Assembly (NCBI RefSeq): GCF_033439725.1
Contig: NW_026944388.1
Coordinates: forward strand, 2,666,001-2,730,000
Direction: 5' to 3'
DNA: 64,000 bases
Source: Neurospora tetraspora
Lineage: Eukaryota; Ascomycota; Sordariomycetes; Sordariales; Sordariaceae
This document shows, one piece after another, positions 31,256 to 43,353 of this stretch. The notes under the pieces were generated by a model. That model was not told the origin of the DNA and did not search any database. It saw only the letters and a program-made list of their open reading frames with translations. The position numbers were made by a program, and so were the translations under genes. Within the stretch, counting starts at the first letter, position 1, and each line of letters starts with the position of its first letter.

Positions 31256-33601
31256 AGACACGGCCCCGATGATGCCGTCATTATTGGACGGTAGAAGGCC
31301 GAAAGGAGATGGCTAATTGACTTGCATCGAGGATTTATACGCTGAGAGGGCCGTGGAAGATCTGTACTCGTCAGAAAGACGGGGAGAGGATGGCGACGAG
31401 TGCGCAGATGAATCTCACACGACCACCAGGGCGAAGATGACGCCGGAGTCGGTATATGGCAATGGACAGGCGTATGGCTGTTGGGTGGTTCAAGGTCGTG
31501 AGCCCGCTTGAAGCGATTATCTTGAATCGGAAGTGCGGTTGGTAAACGGGGACTGAAAGGCTTGGTTCTTGATGGCAGGGAAAATGGTTGATTGTGGCAA
31601 AGCTATCCTTGACTTCTTTGCTGGGTGCGTAAATGATTCCATCGAGAACAAAGTTGAAGAAATCGGAGGCGAGGACGCGATCGACGAGTTCCAGGACCAG
31701 GATGAGGAGGACTTCAGCTCGCCACGGAGCGATTGGGTCAGTATCAAGTGCCTCGCTGAGCTCCAGGTCTAAATACTCAGAAATGGAAAATCGAGGTGGG
31801 ATGCACCTTCCACACGTCTCAGGATGCTCTTTCCCATCGGGAATGGCTCGGGCCTCAGTGTCTGGGCGCATGCGAGATTGACGCCTGCAGGGAGCTGGGT
31901 GTCAAGGACGAACACATTCAAAGACAGTCGCTTTTGCTGGGATGCAAGCCTCATTGCTCACATACCACACATAGCTGAGCTTAACATAGCTTTAGCTAGC
32001 TGATGAAACTAGAGCTTTACCATCGATGACTTTCGCAAGCAGCCAATTCTTTGGAAGCAGAGAAGTGTAGTGTGTGGGGCCGCCCCGCCCCTTTTCTTTG
32101 TTTACTTTGGTATTACGTACGTACCTGGAGATGGGTTAGGGTTGTTAGCGTTGTCACCAACCTCACTTCAGTCTTTCTGGGTACTTACCACGTTGATTGT
32201 CCTTTTCATAAGAAAGAAAACCCAAGTGAATGGCTGTAAGGGCTTCGGTCGTTTCATTCCCGTGTTTCTCAGCCGGGTGAGAGAGGTGGAAGGGGTTCTT
32301 TTACGGCAGTGTCCGCCAGGACAATCCCAAGCACCATCACATGGTGGAACTCCGTCGTAGCAGTCATGGTAAATTTTCCGGAAGCCCACAAAGAGCCCCA
32401 GCACTGGAATGGATAAATATGGGTTCCCGATCGCCTGCTGAGACGGTGTCAAGCGGCTCGAAAAGGTAGGGTGTTGATATTGTGAACAAAGGCCAAATGA
32501 TGATCGTGTGAGGCTGTGGATTGTTCGAGATCAGAGCGACGCTTGCTCGAAGTGACGATATCGGACCTGATCGTCTGCCATAACGTCAGATCGCTAACAT
32601 TCCATCTTTGATGCTGTGCTGGGAAAGGCCAGTAGGCTATATGACGTGCGAGTTTGTTGTGGATTGACATTTGGGTTGTACTTACAGGGAAACAGATGGT
32701 TTGGAAGCTTCTTTGTCACCAATTCCATGGTTTCCACATGCGCCAAGATTGACATGATCACTACCATCCAGGCACCACCGCCTTGGGATAAACAAAAGTA
32801 TCAAAACCGTCTTGTATTTTGCATTTCTTGCTATAATAAAGCACTGCTTGGGTAAAACCAGGCGCGTAAAACATTTACTGATCCGGGAAAAGCACGAAAA
32901 CGACATCGACAGGCAAAGGGCAAACCGCTGGATCCAGGATTCCATGGAGGCAGGGGAAACCGGAAGAACCAAGGGGATGAAAACAGGGATCGCAAAAACG
33001 ATGGGATGTCACCGTACTTTCATGCACGAAGGTCCCTAGAGTAAAGAGAACCAAAGTGTTTGGTAATAGTATGGCAGAGTGTTCTTCTTGGCACGATAAA
33101 ATCCTTCAACAGAGAGGCGTAGGTATATGAGCCCAATGTTGTACACACTAATGCCGTTCGGTCCCCCGGGGAGATGGTCCAAAGCAAATGGGGAAAGGTC
33201 CAGGGTCCAAAGGTACCTCGGGAAGGGGGGTCCAAGAGAGGGGGAATTCTGTCAGGACGGGCAGGAAAGATATGTGGTCGGTCCTGGGATGCTCGGGGCA
33301 TGGTTTCGGGAAGTGCTGGCTGGAAGGTATCCGGTATCTGGTACTGCGCGCACATCGGTCGTTCATGGAAATCGAGTCGGGGCAACTGATTGTCGTGTGC
33401 GCTCCGATTCCGAAGGCAGTCAGAGAGAAGAGCATTCCTGCTGTGACTGAATACCTAGAAAGTAAATCGCAACCCTTGAACATCACATTTTCACCGTATA
33501 CGCCGTAAAATGGTCATCATGTTGTCTGTCCCGAATGAATATTTCGTCATTCAGAATGGTATTTCATTGACGCCCCGCAACAGATGTTGGGTAGAGGAAA
33601 T
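31256..33601. other. Intergenic region, 2.3 kb
   Basis: Contains the 3' UTRs of the rightward 30173 gene and of the leftward eL29 gene. Between 31371 and 31871 both strands have open frames (166 codons leftward; a 67-codon acidic frame rightward at 31569-31772); neither shows a family motif, and they cannot both be real. Nothing else recognised. Confidence 0.5.
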
Positions 33602-34033
33602 CTAAGCAGTCTCGCGCTTGCCCTCCTTGAACTCCTTCTGTAGAATGTGTTAGCGAAACACGCTCTCTCGTAGTCTTGTCGCAAATCGGGATCGAGGCGT
33701 ACCAGAGCCTTGGCGGTGCCGTGGAGAGCATGACGATGGTTGCGGCGGAACTTGGGGTCAGTGCCCTTGAGGGAAGGGTATCTGGAAGTCTTGGGCTTCT
33801 TGATACTGTTGTCGCGAAGAGAAATTCGTCAGCACTTCGGGCTTATTCGGGTATCCATCATCTCCTTCTCCTCGGTTTTCAAGTGGTGATGCTGGGGTGG
33901 TCGTACCCGTTGCGGTGAGCCTTCCGCGACTGGTTGTGCTGAGACGAGTTCTTGGACTCTGTTGAAAATGATCAGTATTCCATTATTTCGACATGACGAT
34001 ATTCTGACAGCGAGGGCGCAACATACTGGCCAT
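33602..34033 (-). CDS. rpl29: 60S ribosomal protein eL29
   Basis: Four exons: 34033-34027 (only ATGGCCA), 33958-33907, 33805-33703 and 33637-33602. The introns are 68, 101 and 65 bp with donors GTATGT, GTACGA, GTACGC and CAG acceptors. The joined frame gives 65 residues with the family signature HNQSRKAHRNGIKKP, then SRYPSLKGTDPKFRRNHRHALHG split over the exons, and a short KEFKEGKRETA tail. Family length is about 60-160 residues, the short form being typical of fungi. eL29 is a small, very basic protein near the exit region of the large subunit. Introns after the first codons are common in fungal ribosomal genes. The gene sits head-to-tail downstream of the Ant1 gene. Identification is firm. 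Confidence 0.95.
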
Positions 34034-34554
34034 TGCGACTGATTTCCGGCGTCAAACAAACAGACGATGTTCGGTAGGCTGCTGGGGTTGCAAGGTCAGA
34101 CAAGCGAGTTTATTTCCTGCGCCAAATGTGGGAGAAATTTCCACTGCCCTAATTTGGTGGGAGTGGCTGGTGTGTGGCTGGAGCGGTAGTGCGCCACAGT
34201 TCGTTTGTCACTGCAACTTTGACCGTGACTTGAGTTTGGTGGAGCCGTCCAATGATTCTCTTGGCGCAACAACTCGGCTCTCAGCTTCAACTTTGCGCTG
34301 GACAACGAAATCACCAGCACTATTAACCATGAACAAAGTTCAACTCATAAAGGTCTTTTATCCAAAGGGGCATCTATCCACTCTATATAAACCAGGTCCA
34401 GCTGAAAGATGAAATTCAAGTACCAGAAGATTACCGAAATGTGAGTATGATTCTCCAAACATGACCGCCATCAAATGCAGCAGGAAATATAGTACAAGCA
34501 GAACGTTAAGGTCATGAAACGTGCTTTTGTGGTTCACGAAATGGAAGGGTGCGT
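34034..34554. promoter_or_regulatory. eL29 upstream region / Ant1 3' UTR
   Basis: 521 bp between the start of the eL29 gene and the stop of the Ant1 gene, both leftward. It should contain the promoter of the ribosomal protein gene. I do not recognise a defined element beyond TATATAA at 34384-34390 on the plus strand, which is not in the right place for eL29. Confidence 0.4.
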
Positions 34555-35754
34555 CTACTTGGCAATGACCGGGGATGCAACCTTTGCCGCGGCAGCCAAA
34601 GCAGCGGCCTTGCCGAGCCGCTGCGACCGAAGCTTCGAAAGGAAGCGCATGAAGAGGATAAACATAAGCTCGACACTGTAATGCAGCATATCAGTATTTC
34701 GTTCTGACGAATATTGTGGAGAGTTTGCGCAACATACCGCTCCTTGGTCATCATCAAGATGCCTTGCACCAGGAAGCCCTTGAGAAGCTGGGGTCCGATA
34801 CCCTTGAACAAGCTCAAAGCGCCCTCGTTCTTGACAATGAACTCCATAACCTCGACGAAGCTCTTGAAAGGCTTGCCGTTGCGAGCCGCAGGAGGCTTGG
34901 ATTGCAGGCCGACCTTGGCGACAATGAGGGGCTGAGTGACGATGGTGGCAATCGACTTGGACAATGCGCCAAGAACTAAAGGAGACTTGTTAGCGAAGCA
35001 TATCACAGAATCCTCCAGGATTCCAACTTACGGAAAGCCTCCCAGGGCTTAAGAGTGTTCTTTCCAGGGAAAAGAATATCCTTCAGCCTCTCGTACGCGC
35101 CATATGTGATGGCTGGGTTGACAACCAGAACCAAGCTAGCCTTCAAGCCTCTCCAAAGTCCGGTGATGCCATCCTCGCCCTCGACAACCTCCCGGGCGGT
35201 CTCGATCATGCCCTTCCTGTCCTCCTTGTTCTGCGTTTGCTGGCGGGTGGTGACGACCGCGACTGGGATGGTGAAAAGCTGGCCGAGCGCACCGGCAACG
35301 GCGCCAAGGGACAACTCAGCGGCGGTCGAGGGGTGCTCCGATTTTTGGTACTTGAGATAAAGCGTGCGGACAATCGAATACCAGTAGAAGTAGGCGAAGT
35401 TGCTCGAGGTGACACCCAGTAGCGCTCCGCCCATGCCAGCATAAAGACCCGCGACACCCTCGGCATCCTTGATCTTGGTGATGGCGTCCCATGTTCCCTT
35501 GTAGTGAACCTCACTGCTGGCCGTAGCCTCTTGCTTTTCGACGTCGGCGGACTTCTTGACTTGGACTTGAAGTTTTGTCTTGATGCTGTAGTTCTCACAA
35601 AGTCAGTGTCTGCTGGTTGAAAGAGCGCAAAGAAGGAAGGGTGTACACACAGATCAAGTGGGTATACAAGCACGTTGGCGAAAGCGGCACCAGCAGCGCC
35701 AGCCGTGGCCTTTCCCCAGGGGCCCAATTGGGCGGGTTTTGACTGTGCTGCCAT
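34555..35754 (-). CDS. ant1: Peroxisomal adenine nucleotide carrier (Ant1/PMP47/SLC25A17)
   Basis: Four exons: 35754-35651, 35585-35032, 34975-34738 and 34675-34555, with introns of 65, 56 and 62 bp (donors GTGTGT, GTAAGT, GTATGT). Product 338 residues. It is a mitochondrial-carrier-family protein with three repeats: YPLDLIKTKLQVQ in the first, IPVAVVTTRQQTQ in the second, TQPLIVAKVGLQS in the third. The altered second signature (VTTRQQT) and LGALSKSIATIVTQPLIVAK are hallmarks of the Ant1/PMP47 branch, which exchanges ATP for AMP/ADP across the peroxisomal membrane to feed acyl-CoA synthetases in beta-oxidation. The C-terminus is basic and Ala-rich (KAAALAAAAKVASPVIAK). The next gene upstream (palB) is divergent, 3.3 kb away. 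Confidence 0.93.
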
Positions 35755-38700
35755 TGTTGACTATTACTTGATATCTGGAAATGCTTCTAGACGCTCGAGG
35801 CGGGAGTTCGAGGTAATGCGCTCGGGTGGGAGTGGTTCGGACGGAAACGGTCGCTCGGTGTTGGTTGGCGCAATCGCTGGCTCAAGATCCCCGCTTATGT
35901 CAATGGTGTGTAGGACGGTTATAACTTTGGCAGATAGGTATGCGACAGCGCAAATGGCAAATGTGAACAAGAACAAAAGATGGGGTTTTTGCAATATCGA
36001 ACAACACACACACACACGGGGAAGGAAATCGGTGACGACTAGCACGGACGGACGGGCGCTAGAAGGGGGGGCGGCCGGGCGGTTTTACAACGATTATTTC
36101 AGACCGTCCAAATGGCATGTCCCGAGGCCGGCGGTGGGACTCTTTTGGCGGTCTCGACGGGGCAACCTCACAAGGGAATCCAGTCCAGTTCGAAAGTGGA
36201 ATGGAAAGCAACCACCAGGGACTTTTCAAAGGTCTTCCCCTCCCCAACCCGTGATGGACGATAACCGGATAACCACCGATAACCTCGGCAGTTCCCCAAT
36301 TAATTTGGAGCAGCGCATAGGTAACTGTTGTTTCGTCGCTTTGCAGACGTTCGGCATCTTCCAGGGCCACATTGACCACACAGGGGCCTCGGCACGCGAC
36401 TTTGGGGTTGCGTTTCCGCCCCCACGATTCCATTGCGTCGATAAAGATTCCCCGGTCCCCCAGCTTTTCGAGTCATTTCCTCCTGTCTTCTTTTATCAGA
36501 TCTGATAAAGCGACAACCTGGGAGAAAGACAGCACAACTTTTCGACAACACATCCCATGATGTAGGGGCCAAGGGATATTTTATACGCGCTGTCAGCAAC
36601 CGAACTCCATTGTCGCTCTCATTGGGCTCTTCGAATTAAGCAGTTATCAAGAGCGAACTCAACCACGATGATGTAGTGCCGAGGCATCATGGCGACCGTC
36701 TCCATCTGTGGACCTCGTATCTCGATGATCCAGTCAACCAGCGACAACCAGCCTCCCAAGATTTGAACTCGACATATTTCTGAAGGAGGAATTCTTGTCG
36801 CCGGGCACCACATATTATGGTCGTGGAAACTGGTCGATTTTATCAGCAGAATTGCGAGAGGAGGCTTGAAGGGCAAAACATACTTGGACTCCCGACGACA
36901 AGAACTCTGAGACACCCCGGAGCCATCTGAGGGGATCCCCACAAGCGGATTTGTTACGCCGGCGCGCTGAAACAACTTGCGAGTTGCAGAGTACTTTTGG
37001 AACAAGAGATCAGACTAGGTATCGCAGAGGGCATCGTGCTCTAAAAACTTCCTCGAGGCGTTGAGTCAATGACAGACTAAGGGCTCCTCTTCCAAAGCCG
37101 TCAGGTCTGTCGGCTTTCCTTCCTCAACCAGGTTCAAAGTTGAAAGAGGCGACGAGACCACAGCTTGGAGACTTTGAAACGAAGGCTGCCGTGGTTATAA
37201 CCCTGCCAGACCATTTTTCCGCTGCCACGGCACAACGTTTAAAGCGGCTCTTCCCGCTCTCCGGCAACACATCCGAGGATCGTGTTCGGCGAGTCCGAAG
37301 GTGCTGATAGAGAAAGATTTGCGCATTGGATGGTTGGTGGTCAGCGGTCTGCTCCAAGACATACGAGTGACGATCACTGTGCAACCAGCAACATGATTCT
37401 TGATCTTTAAGAGTCCCAAGCCATTGGCATAAGGCTGTGTAGGTGTATGCCTTTGACATACAACGGCGTCCCCGGGTGGCTGAGTAGCCAAGGTAGGTGA
37501 AGTTGTTCACCGTTCTCACCGTTTCGGCATCCATACCACTATGATTCTTGTGCGAACCGTAAATCCTTCGGGGTGCTATTGCATCTCCAGCTTCCCTTGG
37601 CGCTGGTCCGATCCCTCGGCGGTCGGGAAACCCGAAGCCCCCCATGTCCCAAATGCCTGCCCGTGGAGGCTCTCTCGGCGCCGCCAACCGGGCAAGCTCG
37701 CAAGGAGCACCCGGCAAGCAGGCTGAAGAGAACCTCGTTGGCCCAACGCATGCCGAGGCCGCTAAAGGCGCTAAAGGCCGCGATGCCCCACCATGGCCTC
37801 ATGGCATGCGAGGCCCGGGCTCCAGGGCGCAGGAACAGCAGATCCCATCATCCCGTCATCTGGCGGGGCTCTTGCATCGGTATCCCGCTGTCCCGTTCTT
37901 GGTGTCAGTACCTTATCGGCCGATGCGGGGTACCGTTGGTGATGTTGACAGCGTTTGACAGCAGCGATACGGCACTGTAGACTTACCTAAGTAAGTACCT
38001 CAACCCTGGACTGTGCTATAGAAATTGTTAGGTAAGAAACGCCGGGCAAAACTCGGAAAAGGGAAATTGACAACTATCACAAGGTCTGATATTGACCGCT
38101 TTTGGAGTTGAGAAGAATCTTGGTAGTAACTTAAGATATTCGACTTTTTCCATTCCACTTCCAAGTTACAAGCTGTTCAAAACGACCCTGGGGGGTTTCG
38201 AACTGACTCGTCCGCCATATCTGCATTACTCATCCAAACTCCTTTCACCACCCTCCCAACCCCCGACTCCGTCACTCCGACCCCGTCTCCAGCTCCAACT
38301 CATGATTCACCAGTAACATCGCCAACCTGGACGTGCCAAGGTTCCACTGATAGAAAAGGAAGGGTTCTCTTTTCCCAGATAGGCCGGTAGGGCTTCCCCT
38401 GTCTCACCTGCCACGCCGTCCTGCAGCACAACGGCATCCACTCCGACTTGAGAAGGGAGTTCGGAATTTGCCAGAATCTCCACAGACACCTACTGCCACT
38501 GCTGGCACTGCTGGCACTACCGCGGAATTACTGCACCGCCCTGGCTCAAGTTCCGCTTACTACATCAAGCAGGACGACCCGTCGGTGGCCCCTTTTGGTA
38601 AGTAGACAGAAGAACGGGCCGTTTACATCTTCGGCTTCTACGGCCAAAAAGTAAACATCCCGGTGTGCTGGAGTCGATGCGGAAGACGGATGGACACTCG

Positions 38701-39083
38701 CTGCAGCCAAGAATCACATCAAGGCGGCGTCCCCAGCTCCAGCAAGTGAAAGCTCGATACGCGAGGTCGCTGTCTGGGGTTCCCGTTCCTTTTCGCGAAT
38801 TATAGTACGATATTGGGCAATCAAGCCTCTTTATTCGTCGTCTTCTATTCTGTCCTTGATTCGAGTCATCTTAACAAGAGGAATAGAACTAGTCTAACTA
38901 GTCTATCCATACCTATCCGTGTCATCCATTCATTCACACTTGTTTTCTGTTTGGATCCCAGTCGGCATTATATATACTCAACACCCATATTTCACAACTA
39001 CGGTACCAGGAGAGGACTCAAGGACTGAGCATTACAAAGTATGCATACAAGTTTTACACATTCATCCTTCCCCAAGTGTCACG
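35755..39083. other. 3.3-kb divergent intergenic region between ant1 and palB
   Basis: No gene supported. A CACACACACACAC run lies near 36006-36016. The near-palindrome ACTTACCTAAGTAAGT is at 37981-37996, with a related TTAGGTAAG at 38029-38037. A leftward open frame of 197 codons (37124-37717) has no motif and begins at a non-ATG codon. The right end (38880-39083) is the palB leader. Confidence 0.5.
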
Positions 39084-42000
39084 ATGGAGGCTAGAGCTTT
39101 GGTAATGCTTGATACCCCGATACCATGTCTCTATAGAGCTATACATCTAACTTTTGCAAGGAACACGAGCGTCGTCTCGCCGAATCGCATGGCCAAGAAG
39201 CACTCAAACATGCCATTGCCGCCGCCGAGATTTACATGCGCGCGGCCGAGAAAGCCGCCAACCCCAAAGATCGCAACCGCCTACAGCGCAAATGTAGCGA
39301 CCTCATAGCCCTTGGTGAACGCCTCAAAGCCAATGCCAAATCCGCCACCACTTCTGCCCGCCCACCCGTGCCCGAATCGACACGGACCCTGACCATTGCC
39401 GAGAAAACTCTTATTCTGAAGTCGTCCAAGTTGCATGGCAATATCTTCCCACCATGGGAGAAGACGCCAGGTCCGGATGAGTTTGCCACTTCAAAGGCAC
39501 CTGATGGGTGCTATACGTATGTTATGTCAAGTATGGGATTTAAAATGACCTTGCCTAACTTGTTCCACAGGGACCATTCGCCGTTCACCCTCTCTCCTGA
39601 GCAACAAGATATATTTGCCGGTTGGAAGAGACCGCATGAGATTTTCGTGCATGTGCCGGAACGGGGGTCAGATATCTTCATGACTGCTGCGGAAAGCATT
39701 GACCTCGGTCAGGATTTGGCAACCGACTGTTCGGTTGTAGCAAGCTTGTGTGCTGCTATCCGGCAATTCGGCCCAAGAACAGGCTCGGTAAGGACACAAG
39801 ATGACCTTTCTGTGACAAATGCGCAGTTACACTAACACAAACCAGTTGCTTTCCTCACTCATGTACCCTTATGACGAGGACGCTAAACGGCCAGCCGTCT
39901 CACAAAACGGCAAGTACATCTTCCGCATGTACTTCAATGGATGTTGGCGCAAGGTGCTCATAGACGACCGTCTCCCGACCTCTTCCTCCGAGCGCACGCT
40001 TTATGTGGTGGACCGGCGCAATCATCATCTCATCTGGCCGGCACTGATCGAGAAAGCCTATTTGAAGATTCGAGGCGGCTATGACTTTCCCGGAAGCAAC
40101 TCTGGAACAGACTTGCACGCTCTTACCGGTTGGATTCCGGAGCAAATCTTTCTTCAAAAGTGAGAGACACTCCTTGTAACCTTTGTCTCCAGACAAGAAT
40201 GGCTAATGACATTGACAGCGATGATATTGAACTGAACGAGACATGGAACCGGATCAAGTCAGCGTACGATCAGGGCAATGCGCTAGTGACTCTCGGTACC
40301 GGAAAACTCTCTCGTGAAGAAGAGCAAACTCTCGGCCTGGTCAGAGAGCACGACTACGCAGTACTTGACTTGAGGAATGACGGCAACAACCGTCTTTTTC
40401 TAGTGAAGAACCCATGGCGCGACAGCTTGGTTTGGACCGGCGTAGGATCAACTGCTACTCTAAGCACCGACAGAAGTGAAACCCCTGAAGAGAGCATGTC
40501 CAACACCTTCTGGATGACCTTTGAGGATGTCCTCCAACACTTCGACTCACTCTACGTCAACTGGAGTCCCTCCCTCTTCCGATTCCGTCAAGACTACCAT
40601 TTCACATGGACGATCCCTCCCAAAGCCGAAGAGCTTGTCTTCACCCAAAACCCACAATACAGCGTTCTCTCCCCCACGGGCAGCCCAGTCTGGGTCCTCC
40701 TCAACCGACACTGGCAAGACTCGGAACTCGACATCCTCCGCGAACGCAAGCAAGAACACGGCTTCCACCAGCCGCTAAAATCCCTCGGCTACATGTCCCT
40801 CTCCCTCTTCACCTCCCACCCACCCGGCACGCGCATCCCCCTTTCCGAAGGCTCCCACCATGCGCTACACCAGGGCCCCTACGTCGACAGCCCCAACACC
40901 CTCCTCCGCTACTCTCCGACCCCGGGTGTCGCCCAAACCCTGGTCATCGCTCAATCCGACCTACCGCTCCCCTCTTACTCCTTCACCTTATCCTTCTTCT
41001 CCAACTCGCCCCTTACAATCTCCCCAGCCTCCGACCCGCTTCCCTACAACGAAACGATAACAGGCGCCTGGACCCGCCGCACGGCCGGCGGCTCGACTGT
41101 CTACCCATCCTATGTGACCAACCCGCAATACGCCCTCACCCTCACCCGCCCTTCTCCTCTGTCTCTGGTCCTCAGCACCGAGCGAGCGGATAACCTCCCC
41201 GTGCACATCGCCGTTCTTTACTCCAACGGCGGACAACGCGTCACGGCCGTTGTGGGAAGGGATCTGATTTGTTCGAGCGCTGAGTATCAGAGGGGGTGCA
41301 CTTTTGCTTCTACGCTGCCTTCTTCTAACACCAGTGCCAACACCAACACCAACACCTCATCTACGACGTCCAGTTCCAATCACGGCGGACTCATAGACCC
41401 GGGCACCTACACCATCGTCCTCTCCACCTACGAACCCGGCCAAACAGGCCGGTACTCCCTCCGCGTCAGCGCCGCTTGTCCTTTTACCATCAACCCGATC
41501 TTATCCGATGCCGCAGGCCGACTTCGCACGCCCGCTCCCCCCCTCCCTACCACTTCTGGTCACAACAACGGCAACAGCACCAACGGTGAAGCACGGGTCG
41601 TCCGCGCGCGGGTCGATGTCATAAGGTTAACGAGGGCTAGCGTGCTAGCTAGATCAGTAAAGACACAATCCACAACAATGGTTCGCGTAGCCCTCGAACT
41701 AGGCACCATCGAGGGTCGAAAGCGAGTTTTAGTCAGTACCGCTTCGGGAGGTGGCGGGGAGCTAGCAGCTAGTTTGAGTTCTCTCAGTCTTTCAGACAGA
41801 CTCGGAGGGATCGGAGGTGGACATGATGGGCATGGAACAGAAGGATCGGAAGGGTATACCACCAAGGGGGAATTCGCAGATGCCAGTCTGGGTTTAAGAA
41901 CCAGAGAGGTGGATTTGGATCCGGATGTGATTAGGAGTTATGGGGGGTTGTGGTTGGTTGTTGAGCAGATTGGTGGTGGTGGTGGTGGTGGTGGTGGGAA

Positions 42001-42106
42001 TCAAGGTCAAATAACTGAGGAAGGAGAAGGAGGAGGAGTGCATGTGGAGGTGTTGAGTGATGGGGTGGTGAATATTGGGGCTTGGGAGGTTGCGGATGAG
42101 GATTGA
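39084..42106 (+). CDS. palB: Calpain-like cysteine protease PalB/Rim13
   Basis: Five exons: 39084-39101, 39161-39516, 39571-39787, 39846-40159 and 40219-42106. The introns are 54-59 bp, mostly with clear branch sites (TCTAAC, CCTAACT, GCTAATGAC). Product 930 residues. An MIT-type helical region (about 5-70) follows the short first exon. The calpain catalytic domain carries Cys178 (LATDCSVVASLC), His346 (VREHDYAVLD) and Asn366 (VKNPW). Two C-terminal C2-like/calpain-III beta domains follow, to about 780. The last 150 residues are variable, with Thr/Asn repeats and a run of eight or nine Gly. In the ambient-pH pathway PalB/Rim13 cleaves the PacC/Rim101 zinc-finger factor at endosomal ESCRT-III platforms. 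The catalytic triad is intact, and the gene is longer than the A. nidulans homologue mainly at the tail. Confidence 0.94.
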
Positions 42107-42755
42107 TGACTACCTCTAGGGAGGGAGACTTGCTGAGATTGGGAGGTATTTAGTTTGATGATATATTTGGCGGTTATCTTCTGTAAACACCACGCTCTAG
42201 AACTTGTTGTAAAACAGAGTTGTGCTTTCTCTTCTGTGGTGATTAGCGGTTACGATCTCCATGTGTGTGCGACATTCAGAACTTGAACGGCATTCATCAT
42301 TCCTCGAGCATTTTGATATTAAGCGTTGGCTTCCGCACATGGATACGGAATCGTTTATTAAATTTTTTTGTGGTTTTATTTTTTGGGGGTCTAACATTTC
42401 TCCCTACAATTATCAAACACGGATATAAAATCCTAGAGCCACTGTGGCATCCCAGATCCTTCAAGACCTGCTACCCTTTCTGGGTAGCAGGGTCGGAACT
42501 GGTAACTTCTACGTAGCGAAACAAGCAAGAACGATGACATGAAGATCCTTCTCCTTCTACCAAGACTTCGTCCTCCAAATAGGTTCCGGATGTTTTCTTG
42601 ACATCGCCATGCTTCCTCCGCTAAAGTGACTATATCTTTCTCTGCTCTCCTCGCCTTGGGCGCTCATATGCTATTGATCCATATGTTGATCAAACAAAAT
42701 TTAATACTGGGGGTTCCGCTTATAACAAACGCTCGTGTGGAAATATATGGCCACA
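42107..42755. other. palB 3' region
   Basis: About 650 bp after the palB stop. It contains a strong hairpin at 42465-42494 (arms GACC-TGCTACCC and GGGTAGCA-GGTC, one bulged G). Around 42350-42420 the sequence is T-rich. No gene seen. Confidence 0.5.
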
Positions 42756-43327
42756 TCAAACAATGTGCTCGACATGCCCATTGATCCTATTGTGACCGTT
42801 TTGATGTCCGTTTTGGTGGCAATGCTCCTCCTTCTGGCGGCGATTATTTTGATCATTGTCGATATTATTGCCGCCGCCTCCGTCGTCCTCCTCGATCATC
42901 CATGTGAGGCCGTTGGCTTGCTCCTCTAGCGGGAACACCTCGCGCGCGTACTCCTCCAATTCTCTTGGGCCTTCCCACAGCTCTAGGGGGACTGCATGTT
43001 CGAGCTCAGAGGTTGGATCTTCGCCTACTTGTTGTTCACATGATGTTTTCCCCCCACCGCTCGTGAAAGTGAGCAGTGAACTGGTATGAAAGCTTCATGA
43101 ATATTTGGTGTGCCGCCAGGTACCGAACAAGCAATATGTTGTAACACAACAAAGAAGAAAGGGTCGACGGTTTTGTGGGTGTCAGTAAAGCCCTCGCTTT
43201 CTTTGATGTGGTTCTTCTTGCTGGCGGGATAACCAGTTTCGAGATAGTTCCATTTCTCGAAGTTGTCGTCGGGGAGAGCAATCTCGCAAATATGCACAAT
43301 ACTCAAAACAAGCAAACCACATCTCAT
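42756..43327 (-). other. Coding-like leftward segment, structure unresolved
   Basis: Two stretches in different frames read like genuine protein. From about 43327 to 43090 comes ALPDDNFEKWNYLETGYPAS followed by an ordered stretch (DPFFFVVLQHIA). From about 43080 to 42756 comes an acidic stretch (LELWEGPRELEEYAREVF) ending in Asn/His-rich repeats and a stop at 42756. I could not find an intron that joins them in phase, and the first ATG (43327) lies only 27 bp after the stop of the upstream same-strand gene. It may be a small gene with an unusual intron, a decayed gene, or chance. Confidence 0.3.
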
Positions 43328-43353
43328 CTGAGGGTATAGGATCAAAGCAGATC

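Noticed and set aside
31371-31871. Overlapping frames on both strands (166 codons leftward; acidic 67 codons rightward at 31569-31772)
   Set aside because: Each looks mildly coding-like but they exclude one another, and neither has a start context, intron or family signature I can defend.
37124-37717. 197-codon leftward frame between ant1 and palB
   Set aside because: Non-ATG start, scattered Cys/Arg/Ser composition, no motif.
37981-37996. Near-palindrome ACTTACCTAAGTAAGT
   Set aside because: Short, and I can tie it to no feature.
42350-42520. Thought of a terminal repeat of a retroelement near the T-rich stretch and hairpin after palB
   Set aside because: No second copy, no matching ends and no element coding sequence in the window; only the hairpin is reported.
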